Shown here: positions 12,501-21,889 of the stretch, in pieces
Layout: the number at the start of each line of letters is the position of its first letter
Position numbering within the stretch: position 1 is the first letter of the stretch
Origin: Pelargonium cotyledonis
Lineage: Eukaryota > Streptophyta > Magnoliopsida > Geraniales > Geraniaceae
Assembly: GCA_036897625.1 (NCBI GenBank)
Contig: JAYMTA010000845.1
Span: 1 to 23,696 of the forward strand
Direction: 5' to 3'
Length of the DNA stretch: 23,696 nucleotides
The notes under the pieces: generated by a model
Database searches by the model: none
Seen by the model: the letters and a program-made list of their open reading frames with translations, nothing else
What the model was told of the DNA's origin: nothing
Translations under genes and position numbers: made by a program

Positions 12501-15500
12501 CCAGGAGTATAATGCAGTTTCACAAAGAATGTGCATCATGCAAACGATTGCAGATAAATTACTCACTGTTCTAAGCAATCCAATGATGAATGGGAGGAGA
12601 CGATCTCGAAAGTTTGAGCTTTCTTCCTCATCCAGCTTGACCTGGGGACATATCAACTCCAGGTGTCAAAATGAAAGTGACAGCCATATCCTAATACTCG
12701 AAGGCATGCAATAAATTTTGCAGAAAACTAAACAGAATCAACCGGAGTTCGGTTGTGTTGTGGATACAATAACGTAATATCTAAATAGCAAAAAAAAAAA
12801 GGGAAAACATGTAGAAAAGAATCAGGATACTTCAAACTGAGAATTTAATTTTGCATGGGAAACATGCTACATATCAAAGGGAAAACACCAAGGACATATT
12901 TTGAAAGACTATTAAGTTCTAGTAAATTTGAAAGAATGGCTCTCCCACATGTTCATTAAGCATACTCTGTAGCTTGGAAAGTGTTGGAATTCATCTGTAG
13001 CTGGAATATCTTGACATAAACCTGGGGCAGCTAGAAGTTCATAGCCTCCTTTGACTAACTGACAACTACTAGTGTCGTATATATCTATAATGCACGGACA
13101 CACTTATAACCCCCATAACATAGACTTTCTAACACAGTTTTTCAAGCCCTCTTAAACCATTTGATGCGCCGTCCCTGTCATACCCCACCATTAACTTCAG
13201 CATAGATACTTTTAAATACCACTGGCTAGATACTGGAACTAGAAATAGAAGAAGCTCTGTAGGTTGGATACCAGACATTAGTAGCAAAATGAAAAGGGGT
13301 CTACGATTTACCTACCAATACATTGAATCAATTACTTGTTCTCTCCAATAATTCTTTTCTTTTCTTTTTCTTCTCTTTGTTTTCCAAGACTTCTGCAGCT
13401 TAACGAACTTGAAAAATCTCTTGAACTAACTTTGGGATATACAAGAAGTTAGCCACATGTTGGCAACCTATTTTGCAAGTTGACTGTTTAATCTCTAGGA
13501 CTCGTCCTAACAATAGGGTATTTGCATTTCAATAATCCATAAAAATAAAAATAAAAACAGCTGACAAGTGCAATGCAATCTTCTAGAGATGATAAGACTC
13601 CTTTTTATACTGGCACGAATTAAGCTGCGGAATCGAGGTCCAATGGCAACAAAGAACATAAGTATGAGTCTTACCTCGTCATCGATTCCATTGAAAGGAG
13701 TGGAAGCCTTTGCTTTAGCATTTGACAAAATTACTACATCCAGATCTCCAACATCATGTATAGAAGCACGCATAAACTCGGCTGAAAGAATGCTACAACA
13801 ATGAATTTCATAAGTTACTAAAGAACTACCCAGTAATGCACATTATGAAAAGGATATACAAGTAAAAATAGCATCAAAAGTAATAAAGCTTGAATGTTGT
13901 CGTCCATGTCACATACATGCAAAAAGCCTTCCAACAATTCTGGTACTAAAATAGATGCTATTCATTTTGACACTCATTTTGAGACAAAAATTCAAGTAAA
14001 ATAGGACGCTCATTTTGGGACAGAGGGAATATAGTATATTAATAATAAAAGATTTTATCTTTAATAAAGATATAAGATGTGATGATACATGAGAAGAGCG
14101 TTAAAGAGCTCTATTAAGAGATGGGAGTAAATGAGAGCATGACCAAATTAAATTAAATTGGAAATATCCAAGAGACACCTAAGAAAAGTAAAGAAAATAA
14201 TAATAGGCATAATACTCCCTCCATTCCAAAATGGGTGTTTTGATTTCTATTTTGAGAAAAATAAAGAATAAATTGGTTAGTATGATACATTTTCTATTGT
14301 ATCCTCACGTACAAGTATTGTAACAAACTTAAGGGATGCTAACTAACTTACTATAGGGATAAATATTGGTAATTCATGCATAACAAACTTTAGAAGATAG
14401 AAACATTCATTTTTAGACCAAAAAAATTAAGAGAAACAAAATACTCATTATGAGATGGAGGAGTAGATTACTAGGAAAAAACGAACGAGATTTCCTAGAC
14501 AAGAACTCCATTGATGAAATCTTGCTGGAATATTCAAAATGCTTGAATGAGGTTGGAACAACATTAGAGATTGTTGAAAGATGCGGTCAATGGTGTGTAC
14601 AGTGGTGGTCAACACCGCATATCAAGGTGGGGCTTCTGGCAGGGGTGGGATCTCAATTTCATTGAAGGTGACATAGGATTCTTGCCAATGAAAAAGATTG
14701 ACGCAAAACAACGGTGATTAGTTATGACCGAGGAAGTTTCTGGCTACGCACAATTTGAGCAAATGGATGGAGTTGTGGAGATGACTAGAACATGGTAGGT
14801 CGAGGAGGACACATGAAAACAAAACGACCTTCATGTTCAAAGGTGGCAAAAACACGGGATGAAGGCAAGAAACCAAAATCCACAATAGCGAAACTACAAC
14901 GCTAGTTATAAGAGGAAGAAAGTTTGGCAGTGGAGCTAGAGGTTATTGGAGCATAGGAGGTTGTTGAGAGAGAAGAGCTATAAAAGAACAAGAAGTTGAT
15001 TATGATGGTTGTGAGGACCTGCATTTAGGTAGGCGAAAATGTACTTGCAGCTAACATTGCTTCAAATATCCTAACGTAGACTTCAATAACTAGTGAGGGC
15101 ACAGGGGGTTCTACATGGCGATTTGCTATGGAGATAGTAGAAGGCTCAGGTGACCGACAATGGTGGGGAAAGGTTACTATGGCTTTAAGAGAATATAGGG
15201 AAAATGCCTAAAGTGAGGAACAACAAGAGATTGTTGTTGAAATGGGCGGAGGATTGACGAAAATGAGTGGAACTTCGGCAACAGAGGGAGGGTGCTTGGG
15301 AGTGGATGGCGGTCACAGTGAGGAAATGAGAGGTGAGGCTAAAAGTGTATTTTAATGACAATTTTGCTATTATTAGGTTTACATGAGATTGGAGGGGAAA
15401 TAAAAAAAAGGATGATGGGGGAGATGAAGAGGAGGAGGAGGAGAAGAGGGTTGTAGTGGAATGTGATGAGTTAGGCAAGTTGTGGTCTAATTCAATAAGT

Positions 15501-15862
15501 GATTCTGTTAGAAAATGAGAAGCTAGAACCTCTGACAAATTACTTTGGCGATAAGGTGGTCAAGTGTAGGAGTTAGTGTATATTATTAATTTATTATGTA
15601 TTTTCTATGTGCTTTTATACTACGTTCCACTGTATACTTGCAAAGTCACTCTGCTGTAACAACTGCCTCACAACACTATATATTGATGCCTAGCATTTTT
15701 TTGAGATTTAACTAGCATCATAACAATTTTTCTCTTCATTACAATTTTACTTGACGGAACTAAAGGAGCATGATACATAAAGCATGATGCATACAATGCA
15801 AAGAAAAATAAAGACACTCCTGAAACTTAAAAGAATTGTTTTTAATAGAAACACACACACAT

Positions 15863-15904
<42 letters not shown>

Positions 15905-18900
15905 GTGAAGTATATAACTAGGGACCTATTATTGCTCATTAACACTTTACTTTTACCGTCAAAATATAGAAAGTGAGATCACCAATTTAATTCATCATGA
16001 AGAAAGTTTCAAGCCCTCAAAAGAAATATATGTCTTGCATGGCCAATTATAGAGAATTATATATCGTTTTTAGATAAGAACAAAGAACAATAATGATTCA
16101 TCATCAAAAATACTTTTCCACTTTTAGTACTCTAAATTTACACATTTTATCTGATCTCTCCATCCTAATGCATGATCAATCCAAGATTTTTTGCAAACAA
16201 ACGCCCATGGATTACTTTTTTGCCATAAATTTATAATCCTAGGTTTCTTAAGTAGTTAAGAAATACGCCAATATGTTTTACTCGATGTCACAAAAAATTA
16301 ACAGCCCCACCACGAACACCAAGAAGAATCAAATAAATCAGTTGTCGCAACAAGCAAGGTAAAAAAAAGTAGAGCAAGCCCAGGACCATCGTGACGCACA
16401 TTTAGAAGATTAATGTCACCAGTAAAACAACATACCTGTTTATAGAATCTATTGAAGCCGAAACATGATCCCGAAGGTGACGAAAGCAATGTAAACCAGT
16501 AAGCTCATCCCCCTCCTAGCAAAAATGAATGAGCGACTTTCTTTGTTAGTTCTTTAGGTTAGTGAAACAATAGTTTTACCTCAGATGGTAAACTGGAGTA
16601 TTGCACTTAAAAGTGTTTCAGAAAATAGAAGGGGATTTCACAATAATGTTGAAAAGTTTACAACATGGTAATAGAGGTATCCCAAATATTCAAAGCTATC
16701 AAGATACACAGCTTTTGTAAGTTGATAAGTATATACAGCGATGCAAACTGAGAGCATAGCAGCAAATGTGGATATGTGTATAATAGTTATGAATCAAACA
16801 AAATTAGGGACGAGACCTCGTAGTAAAAGGTATCTATTTCAAAGACAACCATCACGGTTTATTCTGTCAAGCCCAAGAAAGATAATATTATATGTTTCTC
16901 TGTGTGTATAGGGACAAACAAAACCTATAAGCAGACCAAATACTAAAGACCAATACAATTTCAGATAGTAGCCAATATCAATGTGTTCCTTGATACTTTA
17001 TGGAACCAACCAACAACCAAGCCATTTACCAAACAATGTTGAGCTCAACTACATGTATATTTTAACAAAGTCTCAGGAATAAAATATACTACCATGCAAA
17101 TCTTGTCCCCAGCCAAACCCTCCCACATCCCTTACCAAGAAGCTAAGGAACCCTACAAGAGGAAAACCCTATCCCTGACTTAAGTCACTGAACAAATCTT
17201 CACTATCATCCACTTCCTGATGTATGTTGGATCAGAACTACAGGATGGATGAATTTTGTCAGACCAAATCTGATGCACAGCATGTAACTATCATAATAGT
17301 CAGGCACCTGGAGATCTGAAATAGTGAAATTTGCTTATAGGATGGCATTACGAGTGGTTGGGATGAATTTACAGAATCATTGATTTATAAGGTGTAATAC
17401 TGATACACCTTGAGTTTATATTTCTTTGGAGATAATGGAAAAACTTAATGACCAATTGTTAGCTTTCTTCAGAGGGCAGTAAAGGGAGAGTGTGATGTTA
17501 ATGGCCATATGAAAAGTAGTTCCTTCATGATATCTGACATTTGGAGGGAGCGGAACATAGAGCATGCCATGATTTAGAGTTTGCAATTCCAACAATGCCT
17601 ATCTTCCAATTCTCGGCCTTTACATTCTATATAGATTTTGTTATTTGTACATTAACCTCAAGGCTTAGTCACTTGTTTCTTTTTCTTTTAGTGTTCACTT
17701 GTATACATCACATATGGTCAGAAATCATCACAAATATTAAGGCACTATTATTTGGCTTACTAAAAAAGGACAGGCTAATAACACATCAACTTGAAGACAA
17801 CCTAACATTAGCAAAAAACAGAGCTTGATGTGAGAACGTTTATTGAAATTAAAAGCAATTAAGGTAGGCAGTGAAGGGGCTTAAGAAATGCTACTTAGAG
17901 CAAGTATTCATATTTTATTTTATAAAATTAAGTGGTGAGTCATAGTGGCCAAAGGGCTGAAAGAAGAACATGGAATTAAAGATCAAAGGCCTAGAAGGAA
18001 GAAACAGCACGTAGGCAAACTTAGTTCTAAGAGAAGAATTTTAGTTACATTGCTTTAAATTTGAGTATCAAACATCACTTTCAAGGCTGAAGCCAAAATC
18101 TATAATTTATAATCAAATATCAGCAAAAGAATACAAAAAGTGTATTATGCTGTTAAGCTAATATTATCAATTAAATCTCAGTAACAATTAATCATTTTAC
18201 CTATCAATTAACATTTGAAGTAAAAAATGAAAAATAAACATATCAGTAGGCTATCCAGCAGTAAGGCCTCCACTTACATTGAGTAACAGCTCAGCATATA
18301 GAAAAACTTGGAGAGTAAATTCAATCAAATACATATTTTTCTTCACAAAATCAAAAGAAGATGACTAAAAATGAAGAAAATGACACACCTAAAGGCTAAA
18401 GGTTTACATAGTGACAGTGATTCAATAAAGAACTAATTTATTGTCTGACAACAACTTTAAGTCTTTAGAACAATATACAAAAAATAAAGAGGGCATACCA
18501 GTAAGTGCTGCAAATCATCAGTGACATCCAAAGCACCAGCACAATCTGCAGATGCAACTAGCTGCAAGACAACAAAATACATCAATAATTGTTCCTCTCT
18601 TAATAAGAGCATCTCCAATGGTGGTGTAATGAGAGTGTAATAGCATAGTAATATGTGCTTTTCAATATTATAATCATTTTGTAAGGTAATCATGCATTAT
18701 GCATGTAATATATATTAAACACATAATACATGATTACATTTGACACTTGTCAAATTTGATGTTCAAATCAAATATATAAAAATGAAAAATTACAAAAAGA
18801 AGAGTAAAACAAATGATTTCAGAGAACAAAAATAATTTTAAAATATAAAAAGTATAGATGTGGATCATGCTATTACACTCATTAGAGTGTAACCATTGTG

Positions 18901-21335
18901 GAGTTAGGTGTAATAGAAAATGGTAGATGATGTGTCAATTCTATTACACTCTTAGAGTGTAAACCATTGGAGATGCCCTAAGGACAATAGCAAATCATAT
19001 TTCAGGGTCAAAGTTCCTTCTTAAAATCTGAACCAGTGAGTTTTTTTCCAAATAAAATTATAATGTGAAAAAATGAAAATTTGTGGTGGTCTTAAATATA
19101 AGTCAGTAATTGCAGAAAATGATTTTACGGTATCTAAGGAAACCAGTTGATATTACAGGTGTTTGTTAAAAAAAACACAGGTTGAGTAGACTCAAAAGCT
19201 AGTCCCAGCATATCTTCATGATGAAGCATGTAACAGAAGAAAAAATAAAATTTGAGTGTCCAGTCTCGATTTCAACACAAGTGCATACCATTTGCAGAAA
19301 TTTCATTAATCATGGTTTCATAAATAGATTTGCCCAAAACCAATACTATGTGCTACATGGCATATCAAGCACAACCAAATGATATTGATAACTCTAAACC
19401 TTGCTCAAAATGGAAGACTACAGTACCCTTGAATGCTACACAAATTCTATGATTATCCAAAATTGGACTTTCATATTACTTGAACAGAAATTGTAATTTA
19501 ATTTTTCACAAATATCTAATCTTTCAATTTCCTCGGGAGTAGGGAGGCCCGGAGGGTTGTACTGGCAATAACAAAATTAATGATATAAGTAATTGCAAGC
19601 ACATACAGTGATTTTTAAGTACTAGCGTCCTATATGCCAATACAACTATATACAATGACAGAATCCTGAAAGATGTACTGAATATGGTTCTGGCACGTCT
19701 TTTTGAGAGTTCAGGCAAAATTTATTTCTCCATGTTACATTAGTTTCTGTTATGTGTTACCTATTTACTAATCCGTTCAGATTTTGATGACAGATTCACG
19801 AGCCACAGGATAAGGAATTAAGTGGATTAAAATCCAGATATTCCAATTGCAAGATCATTTACTAATTTCTTCAAGGGAGAGATTAACATCATCAGTCAAA
19901 CACAAAAATTTCTCTTAAATTTTTTTTCTGAATTCCTTTGCAAACCAACATGCATTTATTCTATCTACGTCCAATTGTCACTAGATAGATAATCCTTCAA
20001 ATGATCAAATAGGCCCTAAAATTCCAGTAATCATGGATTGGTAATCACAAAATGCCTTAAACTACTATTACAGCTAGAGGATATATATTGACATCAGTGT
20101 ACCAAGTACATTTGACATCAAATGCCAGCTCTACTCACTGTCATATTAATGAATCCAAAAGGAAAGCATAATCATTCAAGACAATTGAAAATCACAATAA
20201 TACTAGCTTGTTCTACATTCAAATATCCTCTGGAATTGATAACATCCTGAATTTCTAGAGAAATTTGACATTTTCGAACCGAGTTTCAGTTCTCATAGAC
20301 AAGCCTGTGTGAGAGCAAGAAGCTTTAGGACTGCATGACCATCCAAGTACATACTAAAATTCTAAAAACTATTGTCACATTACCTTGTCCTATATCCAAA
20401 TGTTCCTAGACATTAGTAAATTCCTAAACTTGTAGACAAGTTTGGGATTTGTGTAACCAAGTTTCAATTCTAGTTAATAAGCCTGTAAGAGCAAGAGCAA
20501 GAGGAAGAGCATGAGCAAGGAGCATTACCAGCTTTAGAGCTGAAAGTGCTTGGTTGACATAAAGTATAAGCCTGAGTTTCTGCTGGAGAGCCAGCAAATT
20601 GCTCCTGGTGCCATTAAGCTCCTGAATTTGCCTGGCCGAATCCACCAAATCAACGTCTAAGAGCCTAATGGTCTCCTTCAACTCCCGAATTCTGCTACAC
20701 CCCTCAACGATCTTAACATTCAAGTCTTCCAGCTGCCCTTGGGCCTCGAAAAACGAATTGGAGCGAAGCGAAATCTCCTTCACCAAGTGCAGCTCCACCA
20801 CATCCAAGTACTGCGACAGCCTCTCCTGCAGCACGAGGTTCTCCGACATGTTGGAGAAGGGGCACGCAGCGCGGAAGGTGCCGCCATCCTCGAGAGCAAA
20901 ATCCTCCTTGAAGTAGAGGGCGGGGACCTCCCGGAGGCAGGCAACGAGAGCCTCTCCGCCGGCGAGGGCGTTGGAAGTGGCGGGATCAAAATCGAGGTTC
21001 TCCTTGGTGGCGTGGTTGCGGATGTCCTCGAATCGGTGGCAGGGGTCGGAGATGGGGGCGAGGTAGGAGGCGAAGTCGGATCGGGTGATCTCGGAGAGAG
21101 CCTTGGTGGAGGAGATCGGGTTGAATTCAGGGGGAGCGACGGTGGAGGAGGAGGGCCACCAGCCGGCCCAGGAGGCGTCGGATTTTCCGGCGTGGGGGTT
21201 GTTGAGGATGGAAGAGAGGCTCTGGATGCTGGCGTCGGACATTTGCTTGGAGAAGGAGGAGGAAGAAGAAGAGACGTTTCTGTCAATGTGGGACCTTCCC
21301 GAGGAGGAGGACGGGAGGGAAGGCTGAGAATCCAT
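3600..21335 (-). CDS. VPS54: VPS54, GARP complex subunit (complete, 18 exons)
   Basis: Exons in transcription order: 21335-20529, 18561-18499, 16515-16436, 13792-13675, 12641-12567, 11711-11555, 11406-11318, 10504-10251, 8019-7848, 7743-7660, 7571-7243, 7004-6851, 6592-6511, 5644-5565, 4612-4451, 4273-4206, 3952-3872, 3738-3600. They join into 2,994 nt (997 aa plus TAA at 3602-3600). All introns are GT-AG and every phase agrees. Arabidopsis VPS54 is about 1,030 aa. The start was chosen because MDSQPSL and then SLSSILNNPHAGKSDASW match the family N-terminus. Residues 168-262 form a coiled coil (LQERLSQYLD to LILYVNQAL) expected to pack with VPS51-VPS53. Residues from about 548 (TDVLRENTEAVFAACD, then GGRLGYSIRGTLQSQAKAF) form the conserved Vps54-like domain. 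Residues 743-997 (GLILLKMLSEYIDMN, PNWGQLDEF) are the C-terminal helical part. Known family role: GARP tethers retrograde endosomal vesicles at the trans-Golgi network. No disabling change is seen. Confidence 0.95.
3953..4205 (-). other. VPS54 intron 16
   Basis: AT-rich spacer with consensus ends (donor GTAAGG, acceptor TTGCAG). It holds no recognisable repeat or gene. Confidence 0.7.
4613..5564 (-). other. VPS54 intron 14
   Basis: 952 nt between exons 14 and 15. The part near exon 15 is ordinary AT-rich intron. The part at about 5100-5515 differs in composition (G/T-rich on plus) and is listed separately as a possible LINE tail. Confidence 0.75.
5100..5515 (+). mobile_element. possible 5'-truncated LINE 3' end inside VPS54 intron 14
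   Basis: A roughly 400-nt G/T-rich stretch on the plus strand contrasts with the A-rich intron around it. It ends in AATACTAAGAGTTTTAC followed by an A7 tract at 5507-5513, the form of 3' ends common to plant non-LTR retrotransposons. A short internal direct repeat (GGTAATTCTATG at about 5152 and 5197) is also present. I saw no reverse-transcriptase coding sequence and could not find target-site duplications, so this rests on composition and the 3' tail only. Confidence 0.25.
5645..6510 (-). other. VPS54 intron 13
   Basis: 866 nt of AT-rich DNA between exons 13 and 14, with a short ACACACAC run near 6470. The acceptor is CTAAG followed by AAATCAGG, so a decoy AG lies 7 nt inside exon 14. Only the upstream AG keeps the conserved frame (IIPEIRRVLFLKVPETRK). 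No gene or repeat was recognised. Confidence 0.65.
7149..7162. repeat. (AC)7 microsatellite in VPS54 intron 11
   Basis: A pure dinucleotide run of seven AC units in the 238-nt intron between exons 11 and 12, next to a long A tract at about 7195-7208 in the same intron. Confidence 0.8.
8189..8330 (-). mobile_element. Au-like tRNA-derived SINE relic
   Basis: On the minus strand the segment reads as the body of the plant Au SINE family. A B-box-like GGGTTCCAGTTTG (tRNA T-loop type pol III promoter) is followed by CTCTGCAAGGGCAGGGGTAA, GGCTTCATATGCGAATGG and a terminal GTGGGAGCCTCGTGCATTG. These blocks occur in the order I know for Au elements, with divergence. It is oriented like the host VPS54 transcript. 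The A box and exact 5' end are not clear, so the boundary near 8330 is approximate, and no target-site duplication was established. Confidence 0.6.
8562..8573 (+). mobile_element. copia-type primer-binding site remnant
   Basis: TGGTATCAGAAC differs by one base from TGGTATCAGAGC, the initiator-methionine tRNA primer-binding site that follows the 5' LTR of many plant Ty1/copia retrotransposons. It is preceded by TTTAACA, a typical LTR end. The flanking sequence encodes nothing gag-like that I can see, so this would be a decayed fragment, and chance resemblance is possible. Confidence 0.35.
9176..9380. repeat. imperfect 117-bp tandem duplication
   Basis: Two adjacent copies share long blocks. 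Both contain CAATACTAGTAAGGTC followed by (C/T)GACC, then an AACTCTTTCTT/AGCTCTTTCTT block and CTTCTCAACAAAC/CTTTTCAACGAAC. Copy 1 runs 9176-9292 and copy 2 starts at 9293, with a deletion of about 25-30 bp after the GACCC block. The repeat unit is not recognised. Confidence 0.7.
10505..11317 (-). other. VPS54 intron 7
   Basis: 813 nt of AT-rich intron. Its open frames (for example 10779-10964 minus) have no family resemblance. Nothing else was recognised. Confidence 0.65.
11712..12566 (-). other. VPS54 intron 5
   Basis: 855 nt. The plus strand carries a pyrimidine-rich tract around 12265-12320 (TTCTTCTTTTTTCC and similar). The minus frame at 11798-12085 is open but has no recognisable content and lies wholly in the intron. 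No repeat family was identified. Confidence 0.65.
12642..13674 (-). other. VPS54 intron 4
   Basis: 1,033 nt of AT-rich intron with a second plus-strand pyrimidine tract at about 13352-13385. No gene, RNA or recognisable mobile element was seen. Confidence 0.65.
13960..14029 (-). mobile_element. Stowaway-like MITE end, truncated
   Basis: The plus strand ends GGGACAGAGGGAA followed by TA, the mirror of the Stowaway terminus TTCCCTCTGTCCC with its TA target. Inside it, ACACTCATTTTGAGACA and GACGCTCATTTTGGGACA form an imperfect direct repeat about 40 bp apart. No opposite terminus was found to the left, so this is a solo end or remnant. Confidence 0.5.
14215..14463. mobile_element. Stowaway-like MITE (Tc1/Mariner-derived), 249 bp
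   Basis: The left end is TA then CTCCCTCCATTCCAAAATGG; the right end reads, on the opposite strand, CTCCTCCATCTCATAATGAG, again with TA outside (14213-14214 and 14464-14465). Similarity between the arms continues inward (GTGTTTTG against GTATTTTG). A CTCCCTCC-type terminus, TA duplication, size of about 250 bp and no coding capacity are the hallmarks of Stowaway elements. Confidence 0.8.
15851..15901. repeat. compound (AC)n-(AG)18 microsatellite
   Basis: Five AC units at 15851-15860 are followed by a short ATAA spacer and then 18 uninterrupted AG units at 15865-15900. The tract lies in VPS54 intron 3, where it reads (CT)18 on the transcribed strand. Its purity suggests a recently active, length-variable locus. 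Confidence 0.95.
16516..18498 (-). other. VPS54 intron 2
   Basis: 1,983 nt without a recognisable element. The segment 17090-17280 is less AT-rich and contains a telo-box-like AAACCCTA (17164-17171). The VPS54 frame is already continuous across this intron, so no exon is missing. The plus frame at 17541-17828 is hydrophobic low-complexity translation, not a credible gene. Confidence 0.65.
18562..20528 (-). other. VPS54 intron 1
   Basis: 1,967 nt. It contains the Tourist/Harbinger-like MITE at 18607-18978, close to its 3' end. The remaining sequence (18982-20528) is AT-rich with no recognisable repeat, RNA gene or coding sequence. First introns of plant genes often carry expression-enhancing sequence, but no specific motif is claimed here. 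Confidence 0.7.
18607..18978. mobile_element. Tourist/Harbinger-like MITE, 372 bp
   Basis: The left terminus GAGCATCTCCAATGG and right terminus, read on the other strand, GGGCATCTCCAATGG are near-identical. Imperfect pairing extends to about 40 bp through AGAGTGTAATAG. Both ends are flanked by TAA (18604-18606 and 18979-18981), the 3-bp target duplication typical of PIF/Harbinger-derived Tourist MITEs. The right arm is partly duplicated: 18870-18903 repeats 18941-18974 (CTATTACACTC, TTAGAGTGTAA, CCATTG). No coding capacity. It sits only 45 nt upstream of VPS54 exon 2 in the transcript. Confidence 0.85.
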
Positions 21336-21545
21336 GGAGCTGGGTTCAGGATCGGAGAAGCATAAAAATTGAGGGAGATCTGAGGGGATGAATTGAACAG
21401 AGAAGACAGTGTTGTGTTGTGTTGGTGTTATGTGAGATGGATCTGGATTTTGGACTGTGGAGAGAGAAGAGTGCGTTTGAGTGGGTGCTGTGGGGTCAAT
21501 GTGGGTTTGTCCTCGGAACCGGGCTACACCCGAACCATCATTCAT
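21336..21545 (-). promoter_or_regulatory. VPS54 5' leader with in-frame upstream ATG
   Basis: The reading frame stays open upstream of the chosen start for at least 70 codons, to an in-frame ATG at 21545-21543, and beyond that to one at 21638. The translated leader is rich in S, T, P and Q and does not resemble the known VPS54 N-terminus, so I treat it as 5' UTR. No in-frame stop separates it from the main start, so an N-terminally extended isoform cannot be excluded. A CAACACAACAC-like stretch and CT-rich patches, common in plant leaders, are present on the coding strand around 21410-21475. No clear TATA box was found. Confidence 0.4.
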
Positions 21546-21603
21546 GGTAAGATTGGTAAAGCTCACAATGCAACATGGAAAATAATTAAGTTTTTTGTTT
21601 ATT

Positions 21604-21844
21604 GGTAAAAGAGACTCAATTTGGTCCGGAACTTTCACGTTTCAATCCAAACTAGCTCTTATGTTTCGTCTCAATTTAATTTTTTAAATTTCTTTTAAAC
21701 CAAAATAGTCTCTTAACTTTCTAATGATAACTCAATTTAGGGTCAATATTTAACAGTTCAATGACTATTTTGGGTTTTAGATAATGTTCATGATCAAGTT
21801 GGGTTTAAATACGAAAGTTCAAGAAACAAATCGAGTATTTTACC
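21604..21844. mobile_element. MITE-like degenerate inverted repeat in the VPS54 promoter
   Basis: The left end GGTAAAAGAGACTCAATTTG faces a right end that reads GGTAAAATACTCGATTTG on the other strand. The arms stay similar inward (GGAACTTTCACG/TGAACTTTCGTA, then AAACCAAAATAGTC/AAACCCAAAATAGTC), so almost the whole 241 bp is one imperfect hairpin. This is the structure of a non-autonomous DNA transposon, but I found no clean target-site duplication and do not assign a superfamily. It begins about 270 bp upstream of the VPS54 start codon. Confidence 0.6.
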
Positions 21845-21889
21845 TTTCTTTTAATATTCATCCAAAATTATTATTTTTTTTTTATTAGT

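Larger units (their letters stand above)
13793..16435 (-). other. VPS54 intron 3 (2.6 kb, largest intron)
   Basis: Holds a Stowaway-type end (about 13960-14029), a full-length Stowaway-like MITE (14215-14463) and a GA microsatellite (15865-15900). The segment 14466-15560 is more G-rich and purine-rich on the plus strand than its surroundings and looks like inserted, decayed DNA, but I cannot assign it to a family. Its longest open frame (15185-15538 minus) is a low-complexity Ser/Phe/Leu-rich translation. Confidence 0.75.

Noticed and set aside
15185..15538. Minus-strand 117-codon frame in intron 3
   Set aside because: Ser/Phe/Leu-rich translation of a purine-rich plus strand with no domain resemblance; it lies wholly in an intron.
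15563..15690. TGTAGGAGTTAG... to ...CTGCTGTAACAACTGCC as an LTR start
   Set aside because: It reads somewhat like a copia LTR, but no matching second LTR, primer-binding site or polypurine tract was found, so support is too weak.
17090..17280. Possible unannotated VPS54 exon in intron 2
   Set aside because: It is less AT-rich, but exons 2 and 3 already join in phase and match the family continuously, leaving no missing residues.
17541..17828. Plus-strand 95-codon hydrophobic frame
   Set aside because: Composition-driven, antisense within VPS54 intron 2, and no recognisable family or plausible splice partners.
20780..21286. Minus-strand 168-codon Pro/Ser-rich frame
   Set aside because: It overlaps VPS54 exon 1 in a shifted frame and is low-complexity; the exon 1 frame matches the VPS54 family.
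20739..21365. Plus-strand 208-codon open frame rich in Gly and Glu
   Set aside because: It is the antisense of VPS54 exon 1, whose Ser/Pro-rich GC-rich coding strand leaves other frames open by composition.
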